From positions 222,812-286,811 of the forward strand of contig NZ_KB891853.1 in the NCBI RefSeq assembly GCF_000373585.1: a stretch of DNA of 64,000 nucleotides. Reading direction: 5' to 3'. The stretch is from Streptomyces sp. MspMP-M5 (GTDB taxonomy: Bacteria > Actinomycetota > Actinomycetes > Streptomycetales > Streptomycetaceae). Both the position numbers and the translations under genes were made by a program. The stretch's first letter is position 1; each line of letters opens with the position of its first letter. Below, piece by piece: positions 50,454-57,911 of the stretch. The notes under the pieces are model-generated. The model saw only the letters and a list, made by a program, of their open reading frames with translations, did not search any database and had not been told where the DNA came from.

Positions 50454-51566
50454 ATGGAATTCCTCTCCGGAGGGCACGCGGAAGTCAGGATCACCCCTGC
50501 CGATGTGGGCAAAAGGGTATCCGTCCGGCGTCTCACCGGGGCCCCGGCCGGGGGGCCGGCTTTCACGGACACGGTCGGCGTTCTCACATCATGGAACAGC
50601 GGTGTGCTGAGCATCACACGGCGGGACGGCGAGGCGGTGCGGATCGAGGAGTCTGCGCTGGTGGCGGCCAAGGTCGTGCCGGCGGCGCCGGCCCGCCGGA
50701 AGGTCCCGGCGGCCACCGTCCGCGAGCTCCAGCGGGTCGCGGCCCGCGGGTGGCCGGCCATCGAGACGGAGCCTCTCGGGGAGTGGACGTTGCGGGCGTC
50801 CGTCCAGGAGTTGCCGGACGAAGCGCGCCGGGGAGGGGTGGTGGTCGGGAGACGGGATCAGGAGGTGCCGCGCGAAGCGCGCCCGGGAGGGGCGGTGGCC
50901 GGGAGACGGGCGGGCTTCACCCGCCGCGCCAACTCGGTGCTGGCGGTCGGCGATCCCGGGCTGCCGTTGGACGAGGCGCTGGCCCGGGTCACCCGGTGGT
51001 ACACGGAGCGGGGGCTGCCCCCTCTGCTCACCGTCGCCACCGGGCGGCCGGACACCGACGAGCGGCTGTCCGCGGAGCTGGCCGCCCGCGGCTGGACCGA
51101 CGAGGCACACACCTCCGTGCGGATCGCGGCCCTGGCGCCGCTCGCGGACACCGACGCGGACACGTCGGCCGTGCGCCTCTCCCGGCGGCCGGACGCCGGC
51201 TGGCTGGGCCTGTACAACCGGACCGGCACGCCCACGGCACAGGCGTCGGCGGTGCTGACCGGCGGGCCGTCGGTGTGGTTCGCGCGGGTGCCGGCGCCGG
51301 ACGGGAGCACCGCGGCGATCGGGCGGCTGGTCGTCGACGGGCGCTGGGCGGGCTTCGCCGCGGTGGAGACCGCCGCCGGGCGGCGGCGCGAGGGGCTGGC
51401 GACACTGGTGATGGCGGCACTCGCCGAGCGGGCCCTGGAGGAGGGCGCCTCGGCGGCGTACCTCCAGGTCGAGGCGGACAACGCCGACGCCCTCGCGCTG
51501 TACGACGGGCTGGGGTTCGTCGAGCACCACGGCTATCACTACCGACGCGGCCCGGCGGGGGCCTGA
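50454..51566 (+). CDS. GNAT acetyltransferase with in-frame repeat insertion
   Basis: The protein has 370 residues. An N-terminal SH3-like beta domain (about 1-85) precedes a double GNAT fold; the acetyl-CoA loop is RRREGLATLVMAAL near residue 310 and the end reads LALYDGLGFVEHHGYHYRRG. Between the expected neighbours LRAS and GFTRRANS lie two 18-residue tandem units (118-135 and 136-153) encoded by a 54-bp duplication. The fold should tolerate this loop. The acetyl acceptor is unknown. It is divergent from fdxA and followed by the SirB1-type gene. Confidence 0.85.
   Translation: MEFLSGGHAEVRITPADVGKRVSVRRLTGAPAGGPAFTDTVGVLTSWNSGVLSITRRDGEAVRIEESALVAAKVVPAAPARRKVPAATVRELQRVAARGWPAIETEPLGEWTLRASVQELPDEARRGGVVVGRRDQEVPREARPGGAVAGRRAGFTRRANSVLAVGDPGLPLDEALARVTRWYTERGLPPLLTVATGRPDTDERLSAELAARGWTDEAHTSVRIAALAPLADTDADTSAVRLSRRPDAGWLGLYNRTGTPTAQASAVLTGGPSVWFARVPAPDGSTAAIGRLVVDGRWAGFAAVETAAGRRREGLATLVMAALAERALEEGASAAYLQVEADNADALALYDGLGFVEHHGYHYRRGPAGA
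50805..50912 (+). repeat. Two 54-bp tandem repeats inside the acetyltransferase gene
   Basis: Units 50805-50858 and 50859-50912 encode QELPDEARRGGVVVGRRD and QEVPREARPGGAVAGRRA. The 3' part of each, ending GTGG(T/C)CGGGAGACGGG, recurs in the next gene at 52086-52106. Confidence 0.9.
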
Positions 51567-51582
51567 GGGGTATCGGTCCGGT

Positions 51583-52512
51583 ATGGGTGAGCGAGCGGAG
51601 CGCGGGGAACCGGGGCCCGAGCGGGACGCGGCGCAGGAGGCTCGGCGGCGGGAGTTCGCGGCCGCGGCCCGGGAGGAGCGGCCCGATCTCGCGCGGCTGT
51701 GCCTGCTGATCTGCGCCGAAGCCGATCCGGCACTGGACGAGGCCGGGATCGACGCGGCGCAGATCGAGCTGGACCGGCTGGCCGGACTGCTCCCGTACGC
51801 CCCTGCCGGCGGCCCCGGCGCCTGGGCACGCAACCTCGCGGAGCTGCTGGGCACCCGGGAGGGCTTCGCCGGGTCGCCCGGCGACTACCGCCGGCTGGAG
51901 TCGTCGCTGCTGCACGAGGTGCTGCGGCGGCGGCACGGGCTGCCGATCCTGCTGTCGGTGGTCTGGATGGAGGTCGCCCGGCGGGCCGGGGCGCCGGTGT
52001 ACGGGGTGGCGCTGCCGGGCCACTTCGTCGTCGGTTTCGGGGACCCGGCCGGGCCGGATGTCGCAAGGGCCCACGGCACCTCGTCGAGGGGTGGTCGGGA
52101 GACGGGTGGGCATGTGCTGGTCGATCCGTTCGCGGGCGGGCGGCTGCTCACCAACCAGGACGCGGCGATGCTCGTCGCGGGCGCGACGGGTGAGGCGCTG
52201 GCCCCCGGGATGCTGGTCCCGGCCGGCCCGCTGGAGATCGTCCAGCGGATCCTGAACAACATCCGCGGCTGGGCCCAGGCCCGCCCGGAGCACAGCGCGG
52301 TCCATCTGTGGGCGCTGGACCTGTCGCTGCTGCTGCCGAGCCATCCGGCGCGGCTGCGCCATGAGCGGGCCCAACTCCTCGTCCAGCGAGGCGAGTTCCT
52401 GACCGGGGCGGCGGAGCTGGAGGAGTACGCGCGGGTGCTGGAGCCGGTCCAGCCGGCCGCCGCGACCGCGCTGCGCAGGGAGGCCGGGGCCGCCCGGGCC
52501 CGGCTGAACTGA
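51583..52512 (+). CDS. SirB1/transglutaminase-like protein with TPR-like tail
   Basis: The protein has 309 residues. YRRLESSLLHEVLRRRHGLP, SVVWMEVARRAGAPVYGVAL and PGHFVVGF are the conserved transglutaminase-like core of SirB1 family members; a C-terminal helical part (RHERAQLLVQRGEFLTGAAE) resembles TPR repeats. A Gly/Arg-rich stretch at about 157-176 (SSRGGRETGG) interrupts the usual GDP...HVLVDPFAGG and shares DNA sequence with the repeat in the preceding gene. It follows that gene after 16 bp. Function unknown. Confidence 0.83.
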   Translation: MGERAERGEPGPERDAAQEARRREFAAAAREERPDLARLCLLICAEADPALDEAGIDAAQIELDRLAGLLPYAPAGGPGAWARNLAELLGTREGFAGSPGDYRRLESSLLHEVLRRRHGLPILLSVVWMEVARRAGAPVYGVALPGHFVVGFGDPAGPDVARAHGTSSRGGRETGGHVLVDPFAGGRLLTNQDAAMLVAGATGEALAPGMLVPAGPLEIVQRILNNIRGWAQARPEHSAVHLWALDLSLLLPSHPARLRHERAQLLVQRGEFLTGAAELEEYARVLEPVQPAAATALRREAGAARARLN

Positions 52513-52530
52513 GGGCGGGGGCGCGGCGCG

Positions 52531-52590
52531 TGGTGGTTCAGGCCGCCGTGGAACGGACCGGTGTGGTTCAAGCCGCCGCGGGACGGGCGG
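52531..52590 (-). repeat. 30-bp tandem duplication across the phosphatase stop codon
   Basis: 52531-52560 and 52561-52590 match at 23 of 30 positions; the second contains the TGA of the phosphatase gene (52568-52570). Confidence 0.6.
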
Positions 52591-53689
52591 GTGCCGCGGC
52601 CGCGGCCTCCGCCGGGGTGCGGCGGACGACCAGCAGCGTGGCGTCGTCCTTCAGCTCGCCGCCGGTGAAGTGCTCCAGGTCGGCACGGAGGGTGCGGGCC
52701 AGGTCGGCGGGCTCCAGCTCGACCCAGGCCGCGATCCGCTCGGCCAGGGGGTAGAAACGGCCGTCGCCGCCGCGGGCCTCGGTGACGCCGTCGGTGCACA
52801 GCACCGCCCAGTCTCCGGGCTCGGGGCGGACGAGGACGCTGCGGCGCGGTTCGCGGCCGAGCCCGCCCAGCCCCAGCGGGAGCCCGCCCTCGCCGTCCGA
52901 GCGCTCGTGGACGAGGCCGTCGCGCACCAGGTAGTACGGGATGTGGCCGCAGGACAGGATCCGGGCCCGGCCGGGGGCGCGGACCTCCAGCAGCAGCGCG
53001 GTGACGAAGCGCTCGTCGGTGCCCTCCTCGGCGGAGCGGGCGTTGTAGCGGGTCAGCGCCTGCTCCATGCGGCCGGCCACGCCCTCCAGCGAGTCCTGGT
53101 ACTGCGCGGCCTCGCGGAAGGACGCCAGCACCTCCAGGCCCGCGCCGATCGCCGGCATGCCCTTTCCCTGGACGTCGCCGATCAGCAGCCGCAGCCCGTG
53201 CGGGGTGTCGACGGCCTCGTAGATGTCACCGCCGACCCGGGCGCCCTCCTGGGCGGACACGTAGAAGCCGTACGCCTCCAGCGTCCCGGCGCGCAGCGGC
53301 AGTTCGCGCAGCATCGCCCGCTGCACGGTGTCGGCCACCAGGCTGGTGCGGGCGTGCAGCGCCTCGCGTTGGAGCCGGGTGCGGCACAGCACCAGGGCGA
53401 AAACGCCCACCAGGAACGCGCCGAAGACGCCGACGACCCGGCTCGCCGGGGCCCAGTCGGGCACCGTCAGCAGATCGACGTAGGTGAGACACGCGACGTA
53501 GACGACGGCGACCAGCAGCGTGCGGCGGTAGGAGCAGCGCAGCGCCGCCACCAGCGGGGCGATCCCCATGAAGGCGGAGATGTGCAGCTCGGGGCCGGTC
53601 GTGGCGTCCAGCGTCGCGACGACCAGGACGGCGAGGATCAGCAGCACCGGGACGAGCAGACCGCCCTCGGCGCGGTGCGGGGCTGGCAT
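52568..53689 (-). CDS. SpoIIE-type PP2C serine phosphatase with membrane domain
   Basis: The protein has 373 residues. Four or five hydrophobic segments (about 10-125) lead, through a short linker, to a PP2C/SpoIIE domain with ARVGGDIYEAV, LLIGDVQGKGMPA, the Asp-rich VLCTDGVTEARG and KDDATLLVVRR. No sensor or HATPase domain is present. Such phosphatases act on anti-sigma-factor antagonists in partner-switching. ATG at 53689 has GGAAG 4 nt upstream. Confidence 0.9.
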   Translation of the reverse strand: MPAPHRAEGGLLVPVLLILAVLVVATLDATTGPELHISAFMGIAPLVAALRCSYRRTLLVAVVYVACLTYVDLLTVPDWAPASRVVGVFGAFLVGVFALVLCRTRLQREALHARTSLVADTVQRAMLRELPLRAGTLEAYGFYVSAQEGARVGGDIYEAVDTPHGLRLLIGDVQGKGMPAIGAGLEVLASFREAAQYQDSLEGVAGRMEQALTRYNARSAEEGTDERFVTALLLEVRAPGRARILSCGHIPYYLVRDGLVHERSDGEGGLPLGLGGLGREPRRSVLVRPEPGDWAVLCTDGVTEARGGDGRFYPLAERIAAWVELEPADLARTLRADLEHFTGGELKDDATLLVVRRTPAEAAAAAPARPAAA

Positions 53690-53863
53690 GACACTTCCAG
53701 CCTGCGGGACGTTCCACAGGCGCGCACAGGGGCGAAGGTCCACCGACGGGGGCGGGCGAAGGTCCTGGTGGAGGCGTGTGGGGCGGGGAGGGGGCGGCGC
53801 CTGGGTAGCTGGGGGCGGCGGGATGTCCGGTGGCTGGTGAGGGGGGCGGGGGCTTTCGTGGTG

Positions 53864-53911
53864 GACCCGGCCATGACCTCTCGGGCAGGCCCGGCCGTGA
53901 CCCATCGGGCG
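53864..53911. repeat. Two 24-bp tandem repeats downstream of the response regulator
   Basis: 53864-53887 and 53888-53911 agree at 19 of 24 positions and end next to the response-regulator stop at 53915. Confidence 0.5.
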
Positions 53912-53914
53912 GGT

Positions 53915-54520
53915 CTAGAGCCAGCCCTTGTCGCGGGCGGTGCGGACCGCCTCGGCGCGGTTGCGGGCGCCGGTCTTCTGGATGGCGAGCGAGAGGTAGT
54001 TGCGGACCGTGCCCGCGGACAGGCCGAGGGCGGCGCCGATCTCGGCGTTGGTGGAGCCGTCGGCGGCGGCCAGCAGGACCTCGTGTTCGCGCTCGGTCAG
54101 GGGATTGGCGCCGTCGGCCAGCGCGGCGGCCGCCAGCGCCGGGTCGATGACCCGCTCGCCGCGCAGGACCCGGCGCACCGCGTCCGCGAGCCGGGCCGCC
54201 GGGGCGTCCTTGACCAGGAACGCGTCGGCGCCCGCTTCCATGGCCCGGCGCAGATAGCCGGGGCGGCCGAAGGTGGTGAGGATGACGATCTTCACGCCGG
54301 GCAGTTCGTCGCGCAGCCGGGCCGCGGCGTCCAGACCGCTCATCCCCGGCATCTCGATGTCCAGCAGCGCGACGTCGACCTGGTGGGCCCGCGCCTGGGT
54401 GACGACCTCGTCGCCGCGCGCCGCCTGGGCGACGACCTCCAGATCGTCCTCCAGGGACAACAGCGCCGCCAGCGCCTCCCGGACCATCGACTGGTCCTCT
54501 GCCAGCAGCAGTCGGATCAT
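53915..54520 (-). CDS. NarL/DesR-type response regulator
   Basis: The protein has 201 residues. The receiver domain has the phospho-acceptor Asp in VALLDIEMPGMSG and LVKDAPA Lys; the LuxR-type HTH is LTEREHEVLLAAADGSTNAE followed by IGAALGLSAGTVRNYLS. ATG at 54520 begins the receiver at once. It is downstream of the histidine kinase and ABC genes on the same strand, and probably regulates the exporter. Confidence 0.92.
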   Translation of the reverse strand: MIRLLLAEDQSMVREALAALLSLEDDLEVVAQAARGDEVVTQARAHQVDVALLDIEMPGMSGLDAAARLRDELPGVKIVILTTFGRPGYLRRAMEAGADAFLVKDAPAARLADAVRRVLRGERVIDPALAAAALADGANPLTEREHEVLLAAADGSTNAEIGAALGLSAGTVRNYLSLAIQKTGARNRAEAVRTARDKGWL

Positions 54521-54782
54521 GCGGGCCAGCTTACGGCCTGATGGAGGGCGGGCGGCCGGCGCCTGGGTGCGACGGCGGGCGCACGGGGCACGGGAGTGGG
54601 GCTGGTGCACTGCGGGGCGGTGGCGCGTGCCGCGGGGTGGAACTCACGCACCGCTGGACGGGCCTTGCACACCGCTGGGCGGGCGCCGTGCACCACTTGG
54701 CGGACCGGCGCGCCACGAGGCAGATCTTGCTGCGGCACCGCCAGCGAGTCCCGCGCGCCGTCCGGTGGGCTCTGGGGCCGGC
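54521..54782. other. Spacer between histidine kinase and response regulator
   Basis: This 262-bp gap contains degenerate direct repeats of a GCAC(AC)CGCTGG(A/G)CGGGC unit (about 54648-54700). I see no gene. Confidence 0.45.
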
Positions 54783-56051
54783 CTAGAGCTGGCCGTTTGC
54801 TGGTTCCGGGGAGGTGTCCGGTATGGGGGTCGGGGTATCGGGGGTGGGGGCTGGGGTGTGCCGGGGGACGTAGGCGCGCAGGGCGAAGCCGCGGGAGCCG
54901 GGGGCCGGGCCGGTCTCCAGGTGGCCGTCGGTGAGGGCCAGCCGCTCACGGAGGCCGTTGAGGCCGTTGCCGTCGCGCTGGGTGCGGAGCGGGCCGTTGC
55001 CGTCGTCGTTCACCGTGAGGCAGAGGTAGTGGCGGTCGTCGGCCTCCCATTCCTCGGTGAGCAGCAGTTCACAGCGGCGGGCGCCGCTGTGCCGGACGAC
55101 GTTGGTGATCGCCTCGCGCAGCGCCCAGGCCAGCGCGCCCTCGGTGTCGGCGGTCAGTCCGCGTGGCTCGTCCTCCAGGGCCGGGTCGACGGTGAGCGCG
55201 ATACCGGCGGTGCGCAGCGCGGCGCGTGCGCCGGCCAGCTCCACGGCCAGGCGGGGACGGCGGTAGCCGGTGACCGCCTCCCGGACGTCGACCAGGGCCT
55301 GGCGGCTGACCTGCTCGATGTCGGCGACCTGCTGGGCGGCGTCCTCGGGGCGGCCGGGCAGCATCCGGCCGGCCAGCTCGCTCTTGAGGGTTATCAGGGA
55401 GAGCGAGTGGCCCAGGAGGTCGTGCAGATCGCGGGCGAGGCGCAGCCGCTCCTCGTTGGCGGCGAGGCGGGCGACCTCCTCCCGGGCGGTGCGCAGCTCC
55501 TGGGTGGTGCGGATGAGGCTCTGGACGCCGATCATGACGAAGCCGCTGCCGAGGGCGGGCAGGGCGTAGGCGAAGAGGTAGTAGTTGCGTATCTCCGGAT
55601 AGCGGGCGCCGACGGCTATCACCAGCGCGGTGACCAGCGGGATGGCCCAGCGGGAGCGCCGCCAGGGCAGCACCACCGCGGAGGCCACGCTGGTGAAGAT
55701 GAACAGCACCAGCCAGGAGAAGCCCAGGGTCCACGTAAGGGCGACGGACAGCACCACCATCGCCGCCAGCGGGGCGTACCGCTGCGGTGCGTTGGGCGGC
55801 TTGCGCCACACATGGCGGAAGATCAGGACGACATAGGAGAGGAGGAAGAGCGCGAGGCCGGTGAAGCCCCAGACCCGCTGCGCGGTGCCGACGCCGTGGC
55901 TGCTGAGCTCCCCCACCGGGCCGGCGAGGTAGAGCAGCCAGACGGCGATCCACATCGACTTGCGCAGGGCCTGGCGACGGCTGCGCGGCCGCTGACCGAT
56001 CAGCACCAGGTTGCGGTCGTCGAATGCGCTCTTCGTCTCCACCGGTCTCAT
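54783..56051 (-). CDS. DesK-like sensor histidine kinase
   Basis: The protein has 422 residues. Five or six membrane helices (about 30-190) are followed by a HisKA_3 dimerisation helix with the phospho-acceptor His in LARDLHDLLGHSLSLI and a HATPase domain (REAITNVVRHS, NDDGNG, GLNGLRERL). The C-terminal tail is Pro/Thr-rich. ATG at 56051 overlaps the ABC permease stop by 4 bp, so kinase and exporter are co-translated. The signal is unknown; it probably senses membrane state or an antibiotic. Confidence 0.92.
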   Translation of the reverse strand: MRPVETKSAFDDRNLVLIGQRPRSRRQALRKSMWIAVWLLYLAGPVGELSSHGVGTAQRVWGFTGLALFLLSYVVLIFRHVWRKPPNAPQRYAPLAAMVVLSVALTWTLGFSWLVLFIFTSVASAVVLPWRRSRWAIPLVTALVIAVGARYPEIRNYYLFAYALPALGSGFVMIGVQSLIRTTQELRTAREEVARLAANEERLRLARDLHDLLGHSLSLITLKSELAGRMLPGRPEDAAQQVADIEQVSRQALVDVREAVTGYRRPRLAVELAGARAALRTAGIALTVDPALEDEPRGLTADTEGALAWALREAITNVVRHSGARRCELLLTEEWEADDRHYLCLTVNDDGNGPLRTQRDGNGLNGLRERLALTDGHLETGPAPGSRGFALRAYVPRHTPAPTPDTPTPIPDTSPEPANGQL

Positions 56052-56785
56052 GCCTTTCGAGTGTCCTTGCGATAGAGCCAGGCTGCACCACCCACGAAGA
56101 GGACGAGGTAGCCGAGGAGGATCGCCATGTCCTTGACGTGGGGCGCGCCGCCGGCCTCGACCGCGGTGCCCAGCGCCGCGTACGCGTGCGTCGGGAGCCA
56201 CTCGGAGATGTTCTGCACCCACTGCGGCAGCAGCGTCATGGGCATCCACAGGCCGCCGAGGAAGGCCAGCCCGAAGAAGCAGAGCATGGAGACCGGGCGG
56301 ACCGCGTCGCCGCTGGCCAGATAGCCGATGGCGACGCCCAGGGCGGCGAAGACGAAGCTGCCGAGCCAGGTGCCGACGGCGATGGCGAGCCACTGCCAGG
56401 CTTCGAGGCGGACGCCCTTGACGGCCGCGGCGGCGATCATGACCAGCAGGATCGAGGGCAGGCTGACCGTCGCCGCGGCGGCTATCTTGGCGGCGACATA
56501 GCCGCGGCCGGGCAGGGCGGTGAGCCGCAGCTGGCGCACCCAGCCCTGCTCGCGCTCCTTGGCTATGCGCTCGCTGTTGCCCAGCAGGACGGCGGTCATG
56601 GCGCCGAACGCCGCCATCGAGACCATGTAGTACAGGCCCATGTCGAGACCGGTGCCGGGGATCGGCTTGCGGTCCGCGCCGCCGGCGATGATCAGGTAGA
56701 GCGCCGGCGGGTAGATCACCGAGAAGAACATGAACTTCTTGTTGCGCAGCGAGCGGAGGATCTCGAGCTTGATCAGAGTGGTCAT
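56048..56785 (-). CDS. ABC-2 type exporter permease
   Basis: The protein has 245 residues with six membrane helices; it starts MTTLIKLEILRSLRNKKFM and contains ERIAKEREQGWVRQLRLTAL and the GLAFLGGLWMPMTLLP segment of ABC-2 permeases. The ATG at 56785 overlaps the ATPase stop by 4 bp. With the ATPase and the DesK/DesR pair it forms an exporter of unknown substrate (drug or lipid). Confidence 0.92.
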   Translation of the reverse strand: MTTLIKLEILRSLRNKKFMFFSVIYPPALYLIIAGGADRKPIPGTGLDMGLYYMVSMAAFGAMTAVLLGNSERIAKEREQGWVRQLRLTALPGRGYVAAKIAAAATVSLPSILLVMIAAAAVKGVRLEAWQWLAIAVGTWLGSFVFAALGVAIGYLASGDAVRPVSMLCFFGLAFLGGLWMPMTLLPQWVQNISEWLPTHAYAALGTAVEAGGAPHVKDMAILLGYLVLFVGGAAWLYRKDTRKA

Positions 56786-57741
56786 CGGGCCGCCTCCTCG
56801 GCGGTGGTGAGGGCGATGAACGCCTGCTCCAGGCCGAGGCCGGAGACTTCGAGGTTGCGCGGGTAGAGGCCGAGGCCGTAGAGGGCGTGCACGGTCGCGT
56901 CGGCGGCCCGGGACTGGATGCGGACGGTGCTCCCGGAGCCGGCGTTCGACACCGACAGGGTGGTGAGGTGCGGCAGCGCCTCCAGGGCGGCGCGGTCGGC
57001 GGGCCCGGCCAGATCGAAGCTGATCCGGCGGGCGCCGGCGCGGGCCTTGATCTCGGCGGAGGTGCCGTCGGCCAGCACCCGGCCGCGGTGCAGCACGATG
57101 ACGCGGTCGGCTATCGCGTCGGCCTCTTCGAGGTAATGCGTGGCGAAGAGGACCGTGCGGCCCTCGTCGGCCTGGCGGCGCATGGCGCCCCAGAAGGTCT
57201 GCCGGGAGGAGACGTCCATGCCGGTGGTCGGCTCGTCCAGCACGATGAGGTCGTTGGCGCCGGCGGTGGCGAGGGCGAACCGGACCCGCTGCGCCTGGCC
57301 GCCGGAGAGCTTGCCGACCATGCGGTCGGCGATCTCGGTGATCCCGGCGCCGGCGAGGATCTGGTCGACCGGATAGCCGTGCGGATGCAGATCGCGGGCG
57401 AGCCGGACCAGCTCCCGGACCTTGACACCGTCCATCAGGCCGCCGCTCTGGAGCATCGCGCCGACCCTGCCCTGCTCTATGGCGCGCTGCGGGGTGGTGC
57501 CGAAGAGGGACACCGTGCCGGTGTCGGGGGTGCGCAGGCCGAGGAGGAGGTCGAGGGTGGAGGACTTGCCGGCGCCGTTCGGGCCGAGGAGGGCGACGGT
57601 CTCGCCGGGGTGCAGCTCCAGGTGCAGATCGGCCACCGCGCGCACCGCGCCGTAACTCTTTCCGACCCCCTGGAAGCTGACCACCGGGGCCCGTCCCGCG
57701 TCCTGCGCGGTGGTGGCTGGGGTGGTAGCTGTCGTCGTCAT
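56782..57741 (-). CDS. ABC exporter ATP-binding protein
   Basis: The protein has 319 residues: Walker A LLGPNGAGKSSTL, signature KLSGGQAQRVRFAL, Walker B LIVLDEPTTGMD and the H-loop FATHYLEEAD. The ~90-residue C-terminal extension is common in DrrA-like exporters. It is first in the operon ATPase-permease-kinase-(gap)-regulator. Confidence 0.94.
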   Translation of the reverse strand: MTTTATTPATTAQDAGRAPVVSFQGVGKSYGAVRAVADLHLELHPGETVALLGPNGAGKSSTLDLLLGLRTPDTGTVSLFGTTPQRAIEQGRVGAMLQSGGLMDGVKVRELVRLARDLHPHGYPVDQILAGAGITEIADRMVGKLSGGQAQRVRFALATAGANDLIVLDEPTTGMDVSSRQTFWGAMRRQADEGRTVLFATHYLEEADAIADRVIVLHRGRVLADGTSAEIKARAGARRISFDLAGPADRAALEALPHLTTLSVSNAGSGSTVRIQSRAADATVHALYGLGLYPRNLEVSGLGLEQAFIALTTAEEAAR

Positions 57742-57818
57742 GGCATTCAGCTTCGCGGATCGCCGGACCGTCCGGCAGTGTCGCCGGGCTGCAGTTCCGT
57801 ATGACAGGTGTCATGGGT

Positions 57819-57862
57819 GAGGCCCCCTGGGGGAATCCCGGAGGATTTCCCGAGAGGGCCTC
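57819..57862 (-). terminator. Terminator after the VanW-like gene
   Basis: GAGGCCC and GGGCCTC flank an inner, imperfect GGGAATCC/GGATTTCCC stem, just downstream of the stop at 57912. Confidence 0.55.
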
Positions 57863-57911
57863 TGACCTGTGCTTTCCGCGTCTGTGGCGGTCGGGGTGGG
57901 TGGGGTGGGCG

